The translations under genes and the position numbers were made by a program. A stretch of DNA of 64,000 bases. Source: Billgrantia tianxiuensis (lineage in GTDB: Bacteria; Pseudomonadota; Gammaproteobacteria; Pseudomonadales; Halomonadaceae). The stretch lies in the NCBI RefSeq assembly GCF_009834345.1, contig NZ_CP035042.1, positions 868,001-932,000 of the forward strand. The letters run 5' to 3'. Below the pieces are notes generated by a model, which searched no databases, was not told the DNA's origin, and saw only the letters and a list, made by a program, of their open reading frames with translations. Below, in pieces: positions 37,649-46,778 of this stretch; within the stretch, counting starts at the first letter, position 1; every line of letters begins with the position of its first letter.

Positions 37649-37672
37649 GGGCAAGCCTCTGGCTTGCCCTTT
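37649..37672 (+). terminator. Terminator of the RND operon
   Basis: GGGCAAGCC-TCT-GGCTTGCCC followed by TTT, 3 bp after the stop codon. Confidence 0.7.
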
Positions 37673-37678
37673 GAAGAC

Positions 37679-37711
37679 GAACCGGCACGGCGCCATGCGC
37701 CGTGCCGGTTC
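37679..37711. terminator. Second, longer hairpin after the RND operon
   Basis: A perfect 15-bp stem (GAACCGGCACGGCGC and its complement) with loop CAT, seven bases after the first terminator. It may act as a backup or as a 3'-end stabiliser. Confidence 0.55.
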
Positions 37712-37918
37712 ATCTTGTCGCATGCCTCTCGGCACCCTCCCTATCACGACCGCCCCAGTAAGCACTTGCTGACCTGCAACGGTCGAGAAGGCTACGCCAT
37801 CCCCCACTTTCTGTTATGCTGCTTGCCTTCCATTTACCCTCGGTTCGTGCTTTCAGGCACTCCCGCTTCTTCTTGCTGGCCGTCTCGGCATCGCTCAATT
37901 TCTTTCAGGTCTCTTTCC

Positions 37919-39319
37919 GTGTCCGACTCTCCCAACCACGGGGCCTTTGCCTCGCTGCCGCTGGCGCCACCGCTGTTGGCCAATCTCGATTCGCTCGGCT
38001 ACCACGCCATGACGCCGGTGCAGGCCGCCAGCCTGCCGCCGGTGCTGGCGGGCCGCGACGTGATTGCCCGGGCCAGGACCGGCTCGGGCAAGACCGCGGC
38101 GTTCGGTCTGGGGCTGCTTTCGCGCCTCGATGTCTCGCGCTTTCAGGTCCAGGCGCTGGTGCTATGCCCCACGCGCGAGCTGGCCGACCAGGTGGCCGGC
38201 GAGATCCGGCGGCTGGCGCGCACGTTGCCCAACGTCAAGGTGCTGACCTTGTGCGGCGGGGCGCCCTTCGGCCCGCAGCTGGCCTCGCTGGCGCATGGCG
38301 CGCATGTGGTGGTGGGCACGCCCGGCCGCATCGAAGAGCATCTGCGCAAGGGCGCGCTCGATCTCGCCACGCTCGGCATGCTGGTGCTGGACGAGGCCGA
38401 CCGCATGCTCGACATGGGCTTCCAGCCCAGCCTGGAGGCGATCGTCGACGCGACGCCCGCCAGCCGCCAGACCCTGCTGTTCAGCGCCACTTACAGCGAC
38501 GAGGTCAGGGGCATCGCCCAGGGGCTGATGCGTGACCCGGCCGAGGTAGCGGTGGCCGAAAGCCATGACGAGAGCACCATCCGCCAGCGCATCTACCGGG
38601 TGGCCGACGAGACGGAGCGCTTTGCTGCGCTGCGTGGGCTGCTGCTGCAGCACCGGCCGCGCTCCAGCGTGGTGTTCTGCAACACCCGGCGCGAGGCCCA
38701 GGAGCTCGCCGACGCCCTCGCTGAGGCGGGCTTCAGTGCCCTGGCGCTGCACGGCGACCTGGAGCAGCGCGATCGCGACCGCATCCTGGTCCTGTTCGCC
38801 AACCGCAGCGTTTCCATCCTGGTGGCCACCGACGTGGCGGCCCGCGGGCTGGATATCGCCGCGCTGGATGCGGTATTCAACTACCAGATCGCCCGCGACC
38901 TGGAGGTCCACGTGCATCGCGTCGGACGAACCGGCCGCGCCGGCGGCTCCGGCATCGCCTGTACCCTGGTCGGCGAGAGCGAGGCCTATCGCCTCGAGCG
39001 GCTGAACGAATTCCTCGGTGAGCCGCTGGAGGAGGCACCGCTGCCGCCGCGCAGCGTGCTGACGCGGGAGCCGTTCCTGCCACAGATGGCCACGCTGCAG
39101 CTCGACGGCGGCAAGAAGCAGAAGGTGCGCCCCGGCGATATTCTCGGTGCCTTGACCGGCGAGGGTGGCATCGAGGGAGCTCAGGTGGGCAAGATCAAGG
39201 TGCTGGAGCGCAGCGCCTACGTGGCGGTGCAGCGCGAAGTCGCCAAGGCGGCGCTTGCCCAGCTCGGCACGGGCAAGCTCAAGGGGCGCTCGTTTCGCGC
39301 CCGGCGTGTCAGCCGCTGA
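37919..39319 (+). CDS. dbpA: DEAD-box ATP-dependent RNA helicase DbpA
   Basis: 466 residues from the GTG at 37919 (VSDSPNHGAFASL), consistent with DbpA proteins; the open frame continues to 37664 through the terminator region and is rejected. Motifs: Q-motif (YHAMTPVQAASLPPVLAG), I (ARTGSGKT), II (LDEADRM), III (SAT), VI (HRVGRTGRAG). The C-terminal 75 residues match the DbpA RNA-binding domain (KQKVRPGDILGALTGEGG and KIKVLERSAYVAV), which targets hairpin 92 of 23S rRNA for ribosome assembly. The RIO kinase gene follows after 28 bp. Confidence 0.93.
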   Translation: MSDSPNHGAFASLPLAPPLLANLDSLGYHAMTPVQAASLPPVLAGRDVIARARTGSGKTAAFGLGLLSRLDVSRFQVQALVLCPTRELADQVAGEIRRLARTLPNVKVLTLCGGAPFGPQLASLAHGAHVVVGTPGRIEEHLRKGALDLATLGMLVLDEADRMLDMGFQPSLEAIVDATPASRQTLLFSATYSDEVRGIAQGLMRDPAEVAVAESHDESTIRQRIYRVADETERFAALRGLLLQHRPRSSVVFCNTRREAQELADALAEAGFSALALHGDLEQRDRDRILVLFANRSVSILVATDVAARGLDIAALDAVFNYQIARDLEVHVHRVGRTGRAGGSGIACTLVGESEAYRLERLNEFLGEPLEEAPLPPRSVLTREPFLPQMATLQLDGGKKQKVRPGDILGALTGEGGIEGAQVGKIKVLERSAYVAVQREVAKAALAQLGTGKLKGRSFRARRVSR

Positions 39320-39347
39320 TGGCCGCTTTAGAACAGTAGGAGGATAG

Positions 39348-40250
39348 GTGAAGGTACCTAAACGATTGCAGCCGCTGATCGACGACGGCTTGATCGACGT
39401 AGTCGAGAGCCAGTTGATGAGCGGCAAGGAAGCCCAGGTCTTCGTGGTGATTTCCCACGGCGAGCGGCGCTGCGCCAAGGTCTTCAAGGAGGCCAAGCAG
39501 CGCAGCTTCAAGCAGGCGGTGCAGTACCAGGAGGGGCGCCGCGAACGCAACAGCCGCCGCTCACGGGCCATGGCCAAGAAGACCCGCTACGGCCAGAAGG
39601 AGCAGGAGCAGGCCTGGCTCAACGCCGAAGTCGATGCCCTCTACCGGCTGGCGGCAGCGGACGTGCGGGTACCGCAGCCCTACGGCTTCATCGACGGCGT
39701 GCTGCTGATGGAGATGATCAGCGATGCCGAGGGCCTGACCGCCCCGCGCCTGGACGACGTGATCCTGAGCCCCGAGCAGGCCCGCGAGTACTACGCCAAG
39801 ATCCTGCGCGACGTGGTCAAGATGCTGTGCGCCGGCCTGGTGCACGGCGATCTCTCCGAGTTCAACGTGCTGCTGGCCGCCGACGGTCCGGTGATCATCG
39901 ACCTGCCCCAGGCGGTGGACGCCGCCGGCAACAACAGCGCCGAGTGGATGTTCGAGCGCGACGTGGACAACATGCGCCGCTACTTCGGCCGCTTCGCCCC
40001 GGAGCTGCTCGGCACTGACTACGGTAAGGAGATCTGGGCGCTCTACGAAGCTGGCGAGCTGCATCCCGAGAGCCGGCTGACCGGCTGCTTCGAGCATGAC
40101 ACCGGCACCGTGGACGTGAATGAGCTGATGAGCGTGATCGACGACGTGCGCGAGGAGGAGGCCTACCGCCAGGGGAGGCGCAACCGCAGCGACGAGCCCG
40201 GCGTGGAGGAGGCCGCCGAGGAGTGGCGGGAATCCCAGCGGGAGCGTTGA
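39348..40250 (+). CDS. RIO1-family atypical protein kinase
   Basis: 300 residues from a GTG at 39348 (VKVPKRLQPLIDDG), behind AGGAGGAT. RIO kinase features: a P-loop-like GKEAQVFVV, ATP-binding Lys in CAKVFKE, the flexible loop with RNSRRSRAMAKK, catalytic HGDLSEFN and metal-binding IDLPQA (in place of DFG). The acidic/basic C-terminal tail is disordered. RIO proteins in bacteria are rare relative to archaea and eukaryotes; their targets are unknown, though the neighbour DbpA suggests a ribosome-linked role. Confidence 0.92.
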   Translation: MKVPKRLQPLIDDGLIDVVESQLMSGKEAQVFVVISHGERRCAKVFKEAKQRSFKQAVQYQEGRRERNSRRSRAMAKKTRYGQKEQEQAWLNAEVDALYRLAAADVRVPQPYGFIDGVLLMEMISDAEGLTAPRLDDVILSPEQAREYYAKILRDVVKMLCAGLVHGDLSEFNVLLAADGPVIIDLPQAVDAAGNNSAEWMFERDVDNMRRYFGRFAPELLGTDYGKEIWALYEAGELHPESRLTGCFEHDTGTVDVNELMSVIDDVREEEAYRQGRRNRSDEPGVEEAAEEWRESQRER

Positions 40251-40303
40251 GCCGAATTGGAGTACTCTTTCGAATCATCTCCAATAACCGAGCGAGGATC
40301 GCC

Positions 40304-40897
40304 ATGTCGTTGCGTAAGACGTTGCCCATCCATTCCGGACGCTGGCTTGCCATTGCCTTGGCCCTGCTGCTGGCAGGCTGCCAGATGCAGCCACCGGAGC
40401 CACCCGACGAGGACAAGGCGGCCATCGACCGCATGCTGGGGCTGATCGACGAGCGGCTCGACGTGGCGCCGCTGGTGGCCCAGTCCAAGTGGAACAGTGG
40501 CGCGCCTATCGAGGCGCCGGAACGCGAGGCGCAGATCCTCGACCAGGTGGCGGAGGATGCCGAAGCCGCCGGCGTCGACGAGGACTTCGCCCGGCGCTTC
40601 TTCGAGAAGCAGTTCGAAGCCAGCAAGCAGATCCAGCGGCGCCTGCACCACCAATGGCTGCAGGAAGGGCGTTCCACTTTCGCCGACCCGCCCGACCTCG
40701 CCGAGGAGGTGCGCCCGGTGCTCGACCGCCTGACGCCACAGCTGATCGAAGCGCTGGCCGATATACAGCGTATCGCCGAAGTGGAAGGCGCAGGGCGCTA
40801 CCTCGAACGGCGCGCGACAGAGCTGATCCAGGACGACTTCGACGGCGAGCCGCGTGACGTCTCGATCCAGCCGTTGGTGGAGCGCCTCACACCCTAG
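40304..40897 (+). CDS. Secreted lipoprotein chorismate mutase, AroQ-gamma type
   Basis: 197 residues from the ATG at 40304 (MSLRKTLPIHSG), with GAGGAT upstream. A lipoprotein signal ends at LLLAG-C26. The mature part follows the periplasmic AroQ-gamma pattern: IDRMLGLIDERLDVAPLVAQ, KWNSGAPIEAPEREAQIL with the active-site Lys, and FFEKQFEASKQIQRRLHHQW. The family converts chorismate to prephenate outside the cytoplasm, a role whose benefit is unclear. Its Cys suggests membrane anchoring, whereas most family members have a simple cleavable signal. Single gene, convergent with the quinone reductase. Confidence 0.85.
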   Translation: MSLRKTLPIHSGRWLAIALALLLAGCQMQPPEPPDEDKAAIDRMLGLIDERLDVAPLVAQSKWNSGAPIEAPEREAQILDQVAEDAEAAGVDEDFARRFFEKQFEASKQIQRRLHHQWLQEGRSTFADPPDLAEEVRPVLDRLTPQLIEALADIQRIAEVEGAGRYLERRATELIQDDFDGEPRDVSIQPLVERLTP

Positions 40898-40911
40898 CGC
40901 AAGGGGATGAG

Positions 40912-41660
40912 TCAGAGCGCCCACGCTGCGGGATGCCCCGCCTTGAGCACGCCCTGCTCGTCCCAGTCGTCCCAGCCGGCGAAGGGGATCGGCGCCTCGC
41001 CGTCGAGCCCTTCCAGTCGCCGTGCCCAGGCGGCCTTCTCCGCTTCCAGGCGTTCACGAAATGCCGCCTCGTCCTGGTAGCTCAGCCCGCCGCCCTGCAC
41101 CCCGTAGGTGACCTGGGGCGGCAGCACCTGTACCCCGAGGTAGTAGAGCGAGTAGTGGATCGGCCACAGCAGCGCCACGATATGGCCGCTGCGGCCATGC
41201 CGGGTGAAGGTCGGCGCCGGGGCGCCGGTGGTCACCGAGAGCATCACCCGCTTGTCGGGGAAACGGCCGCGGTCGTAGCGCATGCGGCCCGAATAGAGCC
41301 CACCGTAGACGAATACCCTATCGAACCAGCCCTTGAGCATGGCCGGCTGGGCGTGCCACCACAGCGGGAACTGCAGGATCACCAGGTCGGCGCGCTCCAG
41401 GCGTTCGATCTCACGCTTCACGTCGGTGGGCAGGGTGCCGCCTTCAAAAGCGCTGCGCTGCTCGGTGAGGGGAAGAATGTCTCGGGCTCGGCCCGTTCGA
41501 CGTAGTGGCCAGGCCGCTCCAGCGGATCGAATCCCTCGGCGTAGAGATCCGAGACCTCGACACGGTAGCCTTGCCGCTGCAGAGTCTCGACGGCGACGTC
41601 CTTCAGGGCGCCATTGAACGAGCGCGGTTCGGGGTGGCAGAACACGATCAGGGCATGCAT
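40912..41660 (-). CDS. NAD(P)H:quinone oxidoreductase, flavodoxin-like fold (broken by 1-bp deletion)
   Basis: Starts MHALIVFCHPEPRSFNGAL at 41660 after GGAGA, the signature of the NQO1/KefF/MdaB group. The frame changes at the G4 run 41469-41472; one extra base gives FFPLTEQRSAFEGGTLPTDV and joins the second part with the FMN-site block DLVILQFPLWWHAQPAMLKG and FVYGGLYSG. The repaired protein has 249 residues. The large size and the WFDRVF motif fit the NQO1-like branch, which reduces quinones by two electrons. It is divergent from the zinc alcohol dehydrogenase. Confidence 0.85.
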
Positions 41661-41789
41661 CTTGGGTCTCCGCTTCGCTGGCCTACGTGATGCGTGCCTT
41701 CAGGCTATGCTGTACGCTGACGAACCGACATTCCCAAAATATGACAGCCGACTTTGCATGACTGAACATCCCGCCAGAGAGGATCTTGC

Positions 41790-42829
41790 ATGAAAGCCGT
41801 GGTCTACGAGGCCTTTTCCGCTCCGCCGCAAATCCAGCACGTTCCCGATCCGACGCCGGAAGCACACGGCGTGGTGGTCAAGGTGATGGCGACGGGCGTG
41901 TGCCGCAGCGACTGGCACGGTTGGATGGGCCACGACCCCGACATACGGCTCCCTCACGTGCCGGGGCACGAACTGGCGGGCATCGTCGAGGCGGTGGGCA
42001 AGGACGTGACGCAATGGCGAGTGGGCGATCGCGTCACGGTGCCCTTCGTCGGCGGCTGCGGCAGCTGCCCCGAGTGCTACTCGGGTAACCACCAGGTCTG
42101 CGACAGCCAGTTCCAGCCCGGATTCACTCACTGGGGCTCCTTTGCCCAATACGTCGGCATCCACCAGGCGGACATCAACCTGGTGGCCTTGCCGGAGACG
42201 CTGGACTTCGCCACGGCGGCCAGCCTGGGCTGTCGTTTCGTGACCTCGTTTCGCGCCGTGGTCGACCAGGGCAAGGCGTCTGCGGCCAGTGGGTCGCGGT
42301 GCACGGCTGCGGCGGTGTCGGCCTCTCCGCGATCATGATCGCCAATGCCGTGGGCGCCAACGTGGTGGCCGTCGATATCTCTGCCGAGAAGCTCCAGTTG
42401 GCCCGCGAGCTGGGCGCGGTGGCCACCGTGAACGCAACCGATGTGGCAGACGTCGCCGAGGCGGTCATCGAGGTGACGCGGGGCGGTGCCCACGTGTCGC
42501 TGGATGCGCTGGGGCACCCCACTACCTGTTTCAACTCGATCAGCAATTTGCGCAAGCGCGGCAAGCACGTTCAGGTCGGGCTCATGCTGGCCGATCACAG
42601 CACGCCGGCCATTCCGATGAGCAAGGTGATCGCCAACGAGCTCGAGATTCTGGGCAGCCACGGCATGCAGGCCTATCGCTACGGCGCCATGCTCGACATG
42701 ATCCAGACCGGGAAGCTGGCGCCCGAGAAGCTGGTTGGCCAAAGGATCGACCTGGAACAGTCGATCAAGGCGCTGACGAGCATGGACGAGTTCCAGGGTG
42801 TTGGCGTAACCGTGGTCACCGAATTCTGA
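41790..42829 (+). CDS. Zinc-dependent alcohol dehydrogenase (broken by 1-bp deletion)
   Basis: Starts [14 protein letters not shown] after AGAGAGGAT. Catalytic zinc ligands: Cys in GVCRSDWHG, His-Glu in PGHELAG, and a later Cys in LGCRF. The structural zinc set [15 protein letters not shown] is present. The NAD domain [13 protein letters not shown] lies in a different frame; one base added at GG 42284-42285 gives [15 protein letters not shown] and 346 residues in total, the family size. It probably oxidises a primary or secondary alcohol or formaldehyde adduct. The divergent flavodoxin-fold reductase shares its promoter region. Confidence 0.85.
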
Positions 42830-42867
42830 GACGGGAAACTGCCAGGCCGTGCTGATGGGGGCGGATC

Positions 42868-43741
42868 GTGAATGAGCAGTCGCTGCACTGGGACGACCTA
42901 CGCGTGGTACAGGCCATCGCCGAGGCGGGGTCGCTGTCCGGCGCCGGGCGGCGGCTGGGGGCCAGCCACGCCACGGTGTTCCGCCGGCTGAACGCCATCG
43001 AGCGGCGCCTGGGCGTGGCGCTGTTCGAGCGCTCGCGCACGGGCTACGCACCGACCCCGGCGGGGAGGACCTGGCGGCGACCGCCGCTCGCGTGGAGACC
43101 GAGGTGCTGGGGCGGAGCGGCGCGTGGTGGGGCGTGACCTGCGCCTCTCCGGCACCATCCGCGTGACCACCACCGATACGCTGCTGATGGGGCTGCTGTC
43201 GCCGATCTTTGCCGACTTCCAGCGTACGCATCCCGAGATCGTGCTCGAGGTGGCGGTCTCCAATCAGCTGTTCAATCTCTCCCAGCGCGATGCCGACGTG
43301 GCGGTGCGGCCCTCGCCCACGCCACCCGAGCATCTGGTGGGGCGGCGGATCGGCACCATCGCCCAGGCCATTTACGCCCGTTCCGATGGCGCCGCCGATG
43401 CCTGGGTCGGGCCGGATCGCCATCTGGGCTATGCCGCGCTCGACGCCTGGATGGCCAAGCAAGGAGCGAATGCGTGCTGCCGCTATCGCGTCGACACCAT
43501 GTTCGGCATGCTGGCCGCCGCCCGCGACGGGCTGGGCCGTGCCGTGCTGCCCAGCTATCTCGCCGATGCCGAACCGACCCTTACGCGACTCGGCGAGCCG
43601 ATCCCCGAGCTCGCCACCGACCTGTGGCTGCTGACTCACCCCGACCTGCGCCGGGTGGCGCGCATCCGTGCCTTCATGGCCTTCGTGGCCGAGGTGCTGG
43701 TCGCCGACGAGCGCTTGCAGCAATCTCACGGCATGGAATAG
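42868..43741 (+). CDS. LysR-family regulator (broken by two 1-bp deletions)
   Basis: Starts with GTG at 42868 (VNEQSLHWDDLRVVQAI). The helix-turn-helix GSLSGAGRRLGASHATVF is intact. The frame is lost at the G4 run 43062-43065 (restoring GEDLAATAARVETEVLG) and again at the G4 run 43109-43112 (restoring AERRVVGRDLRLSG); both repairs add one G. The repaired protein has 291 residues. The effector domain includes IRVTTTDTLLMGLLSP and DADVAVRPSPTPP. It follows the alcohol dehydrogenase by 38 bp and may regulate it. Confidence 0.82.
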
Positions 43742-43745
43742 CGAC

Positions 43746-44557
43746 TCAACCGCCACCGGCCTGGCGGGAAAAGTAGCGCCCGGGGCTGACGCCGAGGCTG
43801 CGGCGAAAGGCGGCGATGAAGGCGCTCGGCGATTCGTAACCGACCTCCTGAGACACGGCCGTGACCGGGCGCCCTTCCGCTAGCATGGGCAGGGCGGCGA
43901 GCAGGCGGGCCTGCTGACGCCAAGCGGCGAAGCCCATGCCGGTCTGCGCCTGGAAGCGCCGTGCCAGGGTGCGTGGCGAGGCACCGACCGTGCGGCCCCA
44001 GGTGGCCAGGTTGTCCCGGTTGGCCGGGTCGTCGCGCAGGGCGGCGCAGATCCGCTGCAGCGCGGGGTCGTCGGGCTCGGGGAGGTGCAGCGGCAAGGTG
44101 GGCCCCTCGTGCAGCTCATCCAGCAGCACCGCGACCAAGCGTGCTCCGGCACCGTGGGCGGTCGCCTCGGCCGGCAGCTCCATCAAGCGCAGTATCAGCT
44201 CGCGCAGCAGCGGCGAGACGTTGACCACGCGCGGCTGGGTTGGTAACCCGGTAGGCGCTCGTCGAGATAGAGCGTGCGCAGCTTCACGGCCCGATGCATC
44301 AGCAGGGCATGCTCCAGGCGAGCCGGTATCCATACCGCGAGCTGGGGCGGCACCACCCACCATCCCGCCGGGGTCGAGACCGTCATCACGCCGTGGGTGG
44401 CGAAGACGAGCTGAGTGCGCAGATGATGATGGCGGCCGGTATCCCAGCCGGCAGGATAGTCGCAGGCATAGGGCTGTACCGGACCCGAGGCGCTCTCGAT
44501 GCGCCGCTGCAGGGCTTCACGTGAGAGGGGCAGGGAGTGGGCCAGAGTGTTAAGCAT
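43746..44557 (-). CDS. AraC-family regulator (broken by 1-bp deletion)
   Basis: Starts MLNTLAHSLPLSREALQ at 44557. An AraC-binding-type cupin (AGWDTGRHHHLRTQLVFA, PAGWWVVPPQLAVWIPA) and the C-terminal double helix-turn-helix (GRTVGASPRTLARRFQAQTG; VGYESPSAFIAAFRRS) are in different frames. One base added at CCC 44247-44249 gives ERLPGLPTQPRVVNVS and 270 residues in all. The layout matches the NimR/YdeC-like group of regulators that sit next to and control exporters; the MFS gene is divergent, 94 bp away. Confidence 0.83.
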
Positions 44558-44651
44558 GTTGTCCGTTATGCGATATATCTTGTCAGAATGGCGAGAGAAG
44601 TCGCCTCGACTCCAGTTTAGCCTGAAAGTCCGGCAATCCTGGAGTCTGGTC

Positions 44652-45854
44652 ATGAGCGGCAATCGCGTTCGGTTACTGTTCCTCAATGTGGGGCACGCCT
44701 ATGCCCACTATTTCATGCTGATCCATCCCACCGTGGCGGTGGCGCTCGAGAGTCGCGGTCAGGGCGATTACGGTGCGCTGCTGTTGCCGGCCACGGCGGG
44801 CTTCGTTGCCTTTGCCGCCTTCACCCTGCCGGCGGGCTGGCTGGGCGACCGCTGGAGCCGGCACGGCATGATGGCCGTGATGTTCCTGGGGCTCGGCGCG
44901 GCTTCCCTGCTCACCGCTTTCGCCAGCAGCCCCTTCCAGATGGCGGCCGGGCTGTTCCTCATGGGCAGCTTCGCGGCGATCTATCATCCCGTCGGCATCG
45001 CCCTGGTCGCGGAGAGCGGCGAAGGGGTTGGCCAGGCGCTGGGCGTGAACGGCGTGTGGGGCAACATGGGCGTCGCGGCGGCGCCGCTGGTGACCGGAGC
45101 GCTCACGGGCATGTTCGGCTGGCAGGCGGCCTTCCTGATTCCCGGCGCGTTGTGCCTGGCGAGCGGTATCGCCTACCTGATGCTGGTACCGGCCGAACGC
45201 GGTAAGCGTGAGGCGTCCGCTGCCGCCGCCGAACCCCCGGCAGCGGTGCCGACCGCGGTGGCGCTGCCGGGCCGAATCCTCGCCTACCTGGTCATCACGG
45301 CGCTGATGGGCGGGCTCGTGTTTGCGGCCACCACCGTGGTGCTGCCCAAGGTCATGGAGGACGCCTTCAACGGTGGCGGGAATGGCCTGGTCAGCGCTGC
45401 CGGCCTGGCATCGATGGTCTTTGCCTGCGCCTCCGTGGCGCAACTCGTCACCGGCAGGGCCGTGGACAGGGTCTCGCCGCGGCAATTGATGCTGTTGCTG
45501 GCGCTGTTGCAGGTGCCGCTGTTCCTGCTGATGGGGCAAGCTGGGCAGTGGTGGGTCGTGGCGTTGTCGCTGGGGCTGATGATAACGGTGTTCGGCGTCA
45601 TTCCCGTGCAGGACGCCATCGTGGCGCGCCATACCGCAAGCGACTGGCGAGCACGGGTCTATGCCGTAAAGTACGTGCTGTCGCTGGGCGTCGGTGCCCT
45701 GGCCGTGCCGATCGTGGCCTGGGGGTACGATCCGGCCAGCGGCTTCGTCCGTCTCTACCTGCTGCTGGCCGCCTGTGCCGTCGGCGTGGCGCTGGCCGCG
45801 CTGCTGCTGCCGGCCCGGCGCTACGCGCAGGCGGCTCTGGGCGATAGCCAGTAA
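44652..45854 (+). CDS. MFS transporter
   Basis: 400 residues from the ATG at 44652 (MSGNRVRLLFLNVGHAYAH), with GGAGTC upstream. Twelve hydrophobic segments in two six-helix halves, with the MFS motif A-like GWLGDRWSRHG after helix 2 and the central loop around ERGKREASAAAAEPP. The beginning NVGHAYAHYFMLIHP resembles the fosmidomycin-resistance/FSR-like group, although specificity cannot be read from sequence. It is controlled most likely by the divergent AraC gene. Confidence 0.88.
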   Translation: MSGNRVRLLFLNVGHAYAHYFMLIHPTVAVALESRGQGDYGALLLPATAGFVAFAAFTLPAGWLGDRWSRHGMMAVMFLGLGAASLLTAFASSPFQMAAGLFLMGSFAAIYHPVGIALVAESGEGVGQALGVNGVWGNMGVAAAPLVTGALTGMFGWQAAFLIPGALCLASGIAYLMLVPAERGKREASAAAAEPPAAVPTAVALPGRILAYLVITALMGGLVFAATTVVLPKVMEDAFNGGGNGLVSAAGLASMVFACASVAQLVTGRAVDRVSPRQLMLLLALLQVPLFLLMGQAGQWWVVALSLGLMITVFGVIPVQDAIVARHTASDWRARVYAVKYVLSLGVGALAVPIVAWGYDPASGFVRLYLLLAACAVGVALAALLLPARRYAQAALGDSQ

Positions 45855-45918
45855 CATTGAGGGCAACAGAGTGTGCACGGGCGGTTCGGCGTGGCGCATC
45901 AGGAAAATGGAGGACACG

Positions 45919-46722
45919 ATGAAGCTCTCTTCCCGGGCGACCGAACGGCCGCTACCCAAGGAGGCCGTGGCCGCCTTCGACATCATCGTTCGCGAGCTGG
46001 GCGGGAGCGTGGTCGGCGTCTATCTGTTCGGCTCGGCGCTCACCGGCGGCCTGCGCCCCAATAGCGATGTGGACGTGCTGGCAATCGTCGGCCGGCCGCC
46101 CGAGGAGCCGGTGCGTCGGCGCCTGGTCGAGGCGCTGATGCGGGTCTCCGGTAGCCCGGCAGACGACGGCTCGCCCCGGCCGTTGGAGGTGACGGTGCTG
46201 TGCCGGCAGGCGCTGGTGCCGTGGCGCTACCCACCGAGGAGTGAGCTGGTCTACGGCGAATGGTTGCGGGACGAGTTCGAGCAGGGCCGCATTCCGCCGG
46301 CGACTACCGATCCCGACCTGGCCGTGGTGCTGACCACCGCCAGGCAGGCGAGCCTGGCCCTGTGCGGGCCGGAACTCGCGGAGCTGATCGCGCCGATCCC
46401 TGAGGCGGACCTGCGACGGGCGATCGTCGATTCGCTGCCCGGCCTGATCGATGGCTTGCCGGGCGACGAGCGCAACGTGCTGCTGACCCTGGCACGAATG
46501 TGGATGACCCTCGAGACGGGAGAGATCGCGCCCAAGGATGTGGCCGCCGCCTGGGTGCTGGAACGCCTGCCCCCCGAGCACCAGGCCATGATGGCGCTGG
46601 CGCGGCGCGGTTATCTTGATGGGGACGGCGACGACTGGCCACAGCGTATGCCCCAGGTGGAAGCGCTGGCGGCCTATCTGCGGCGCGCCATTGCTTGCGC
46701 TTCCTCCGGCATGATGGACTAG
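45919..46722 (+). CDS. Aminoglycoside nucleotidyltransferase, AadA (ANT(3'')) family
   Basis: 267 residues from the ATG at 45919 (MKLSSRATERPLP), with GGAGGAC upstream. The nucleotidyltransferase site GSALTGGLRPNSDVDVL supplies the metal-binding Asp pair. The AadA-specific blocks PWRYPPRSELVYGEW, GDERNVLLTLARMW and GEIAPKDVAAAWVLERLP are all present. AadA enzymes adenylate streptomycin and spectinomycin. There are no integron features (attC, intI) or insertion sequences around it and its base composition matches its neighbours, so it looks like a native chromosomal homologue. Activity is not shown by sequence alone. Confidence 0.9.
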   Translation: MKLSSRATERPLPKEAVAAFDIIVRELGGSVVGVYLFGSALTGGLRPNSDVDVLAIVGRPPEEPVRRRLVEALMRVSGSPADDGSPRPLEVTVLCRQALVPWRYPPRSELVYGEWLRDEFEQGRIPPATTDPDLAVVLTTARQASLALCGPELAELIAPIPEADLRRAIVDSLPGLIDGLPGDERNVLLTLARMWMTLETGEIAPKDVAAAWVLERLPPEHQAMMALARRGYLDGDGDDWPQRMPQVEALAAYLRRAIACASSGMMD

Positions 46723-46778
46723 TCTCTTGGCACTCTCAGTAAATGCCAAAGGCAGTGAAAAGATAGAGGAGTGCCGAG

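Noticed and set aside
37664..37918. A longer N-terminus for DbpA
   Set aside because: It would include the second hairpin after the RND operon and Cys/Pro-rich nonsense; DbpA proteins start near VSDSPNHGAF.
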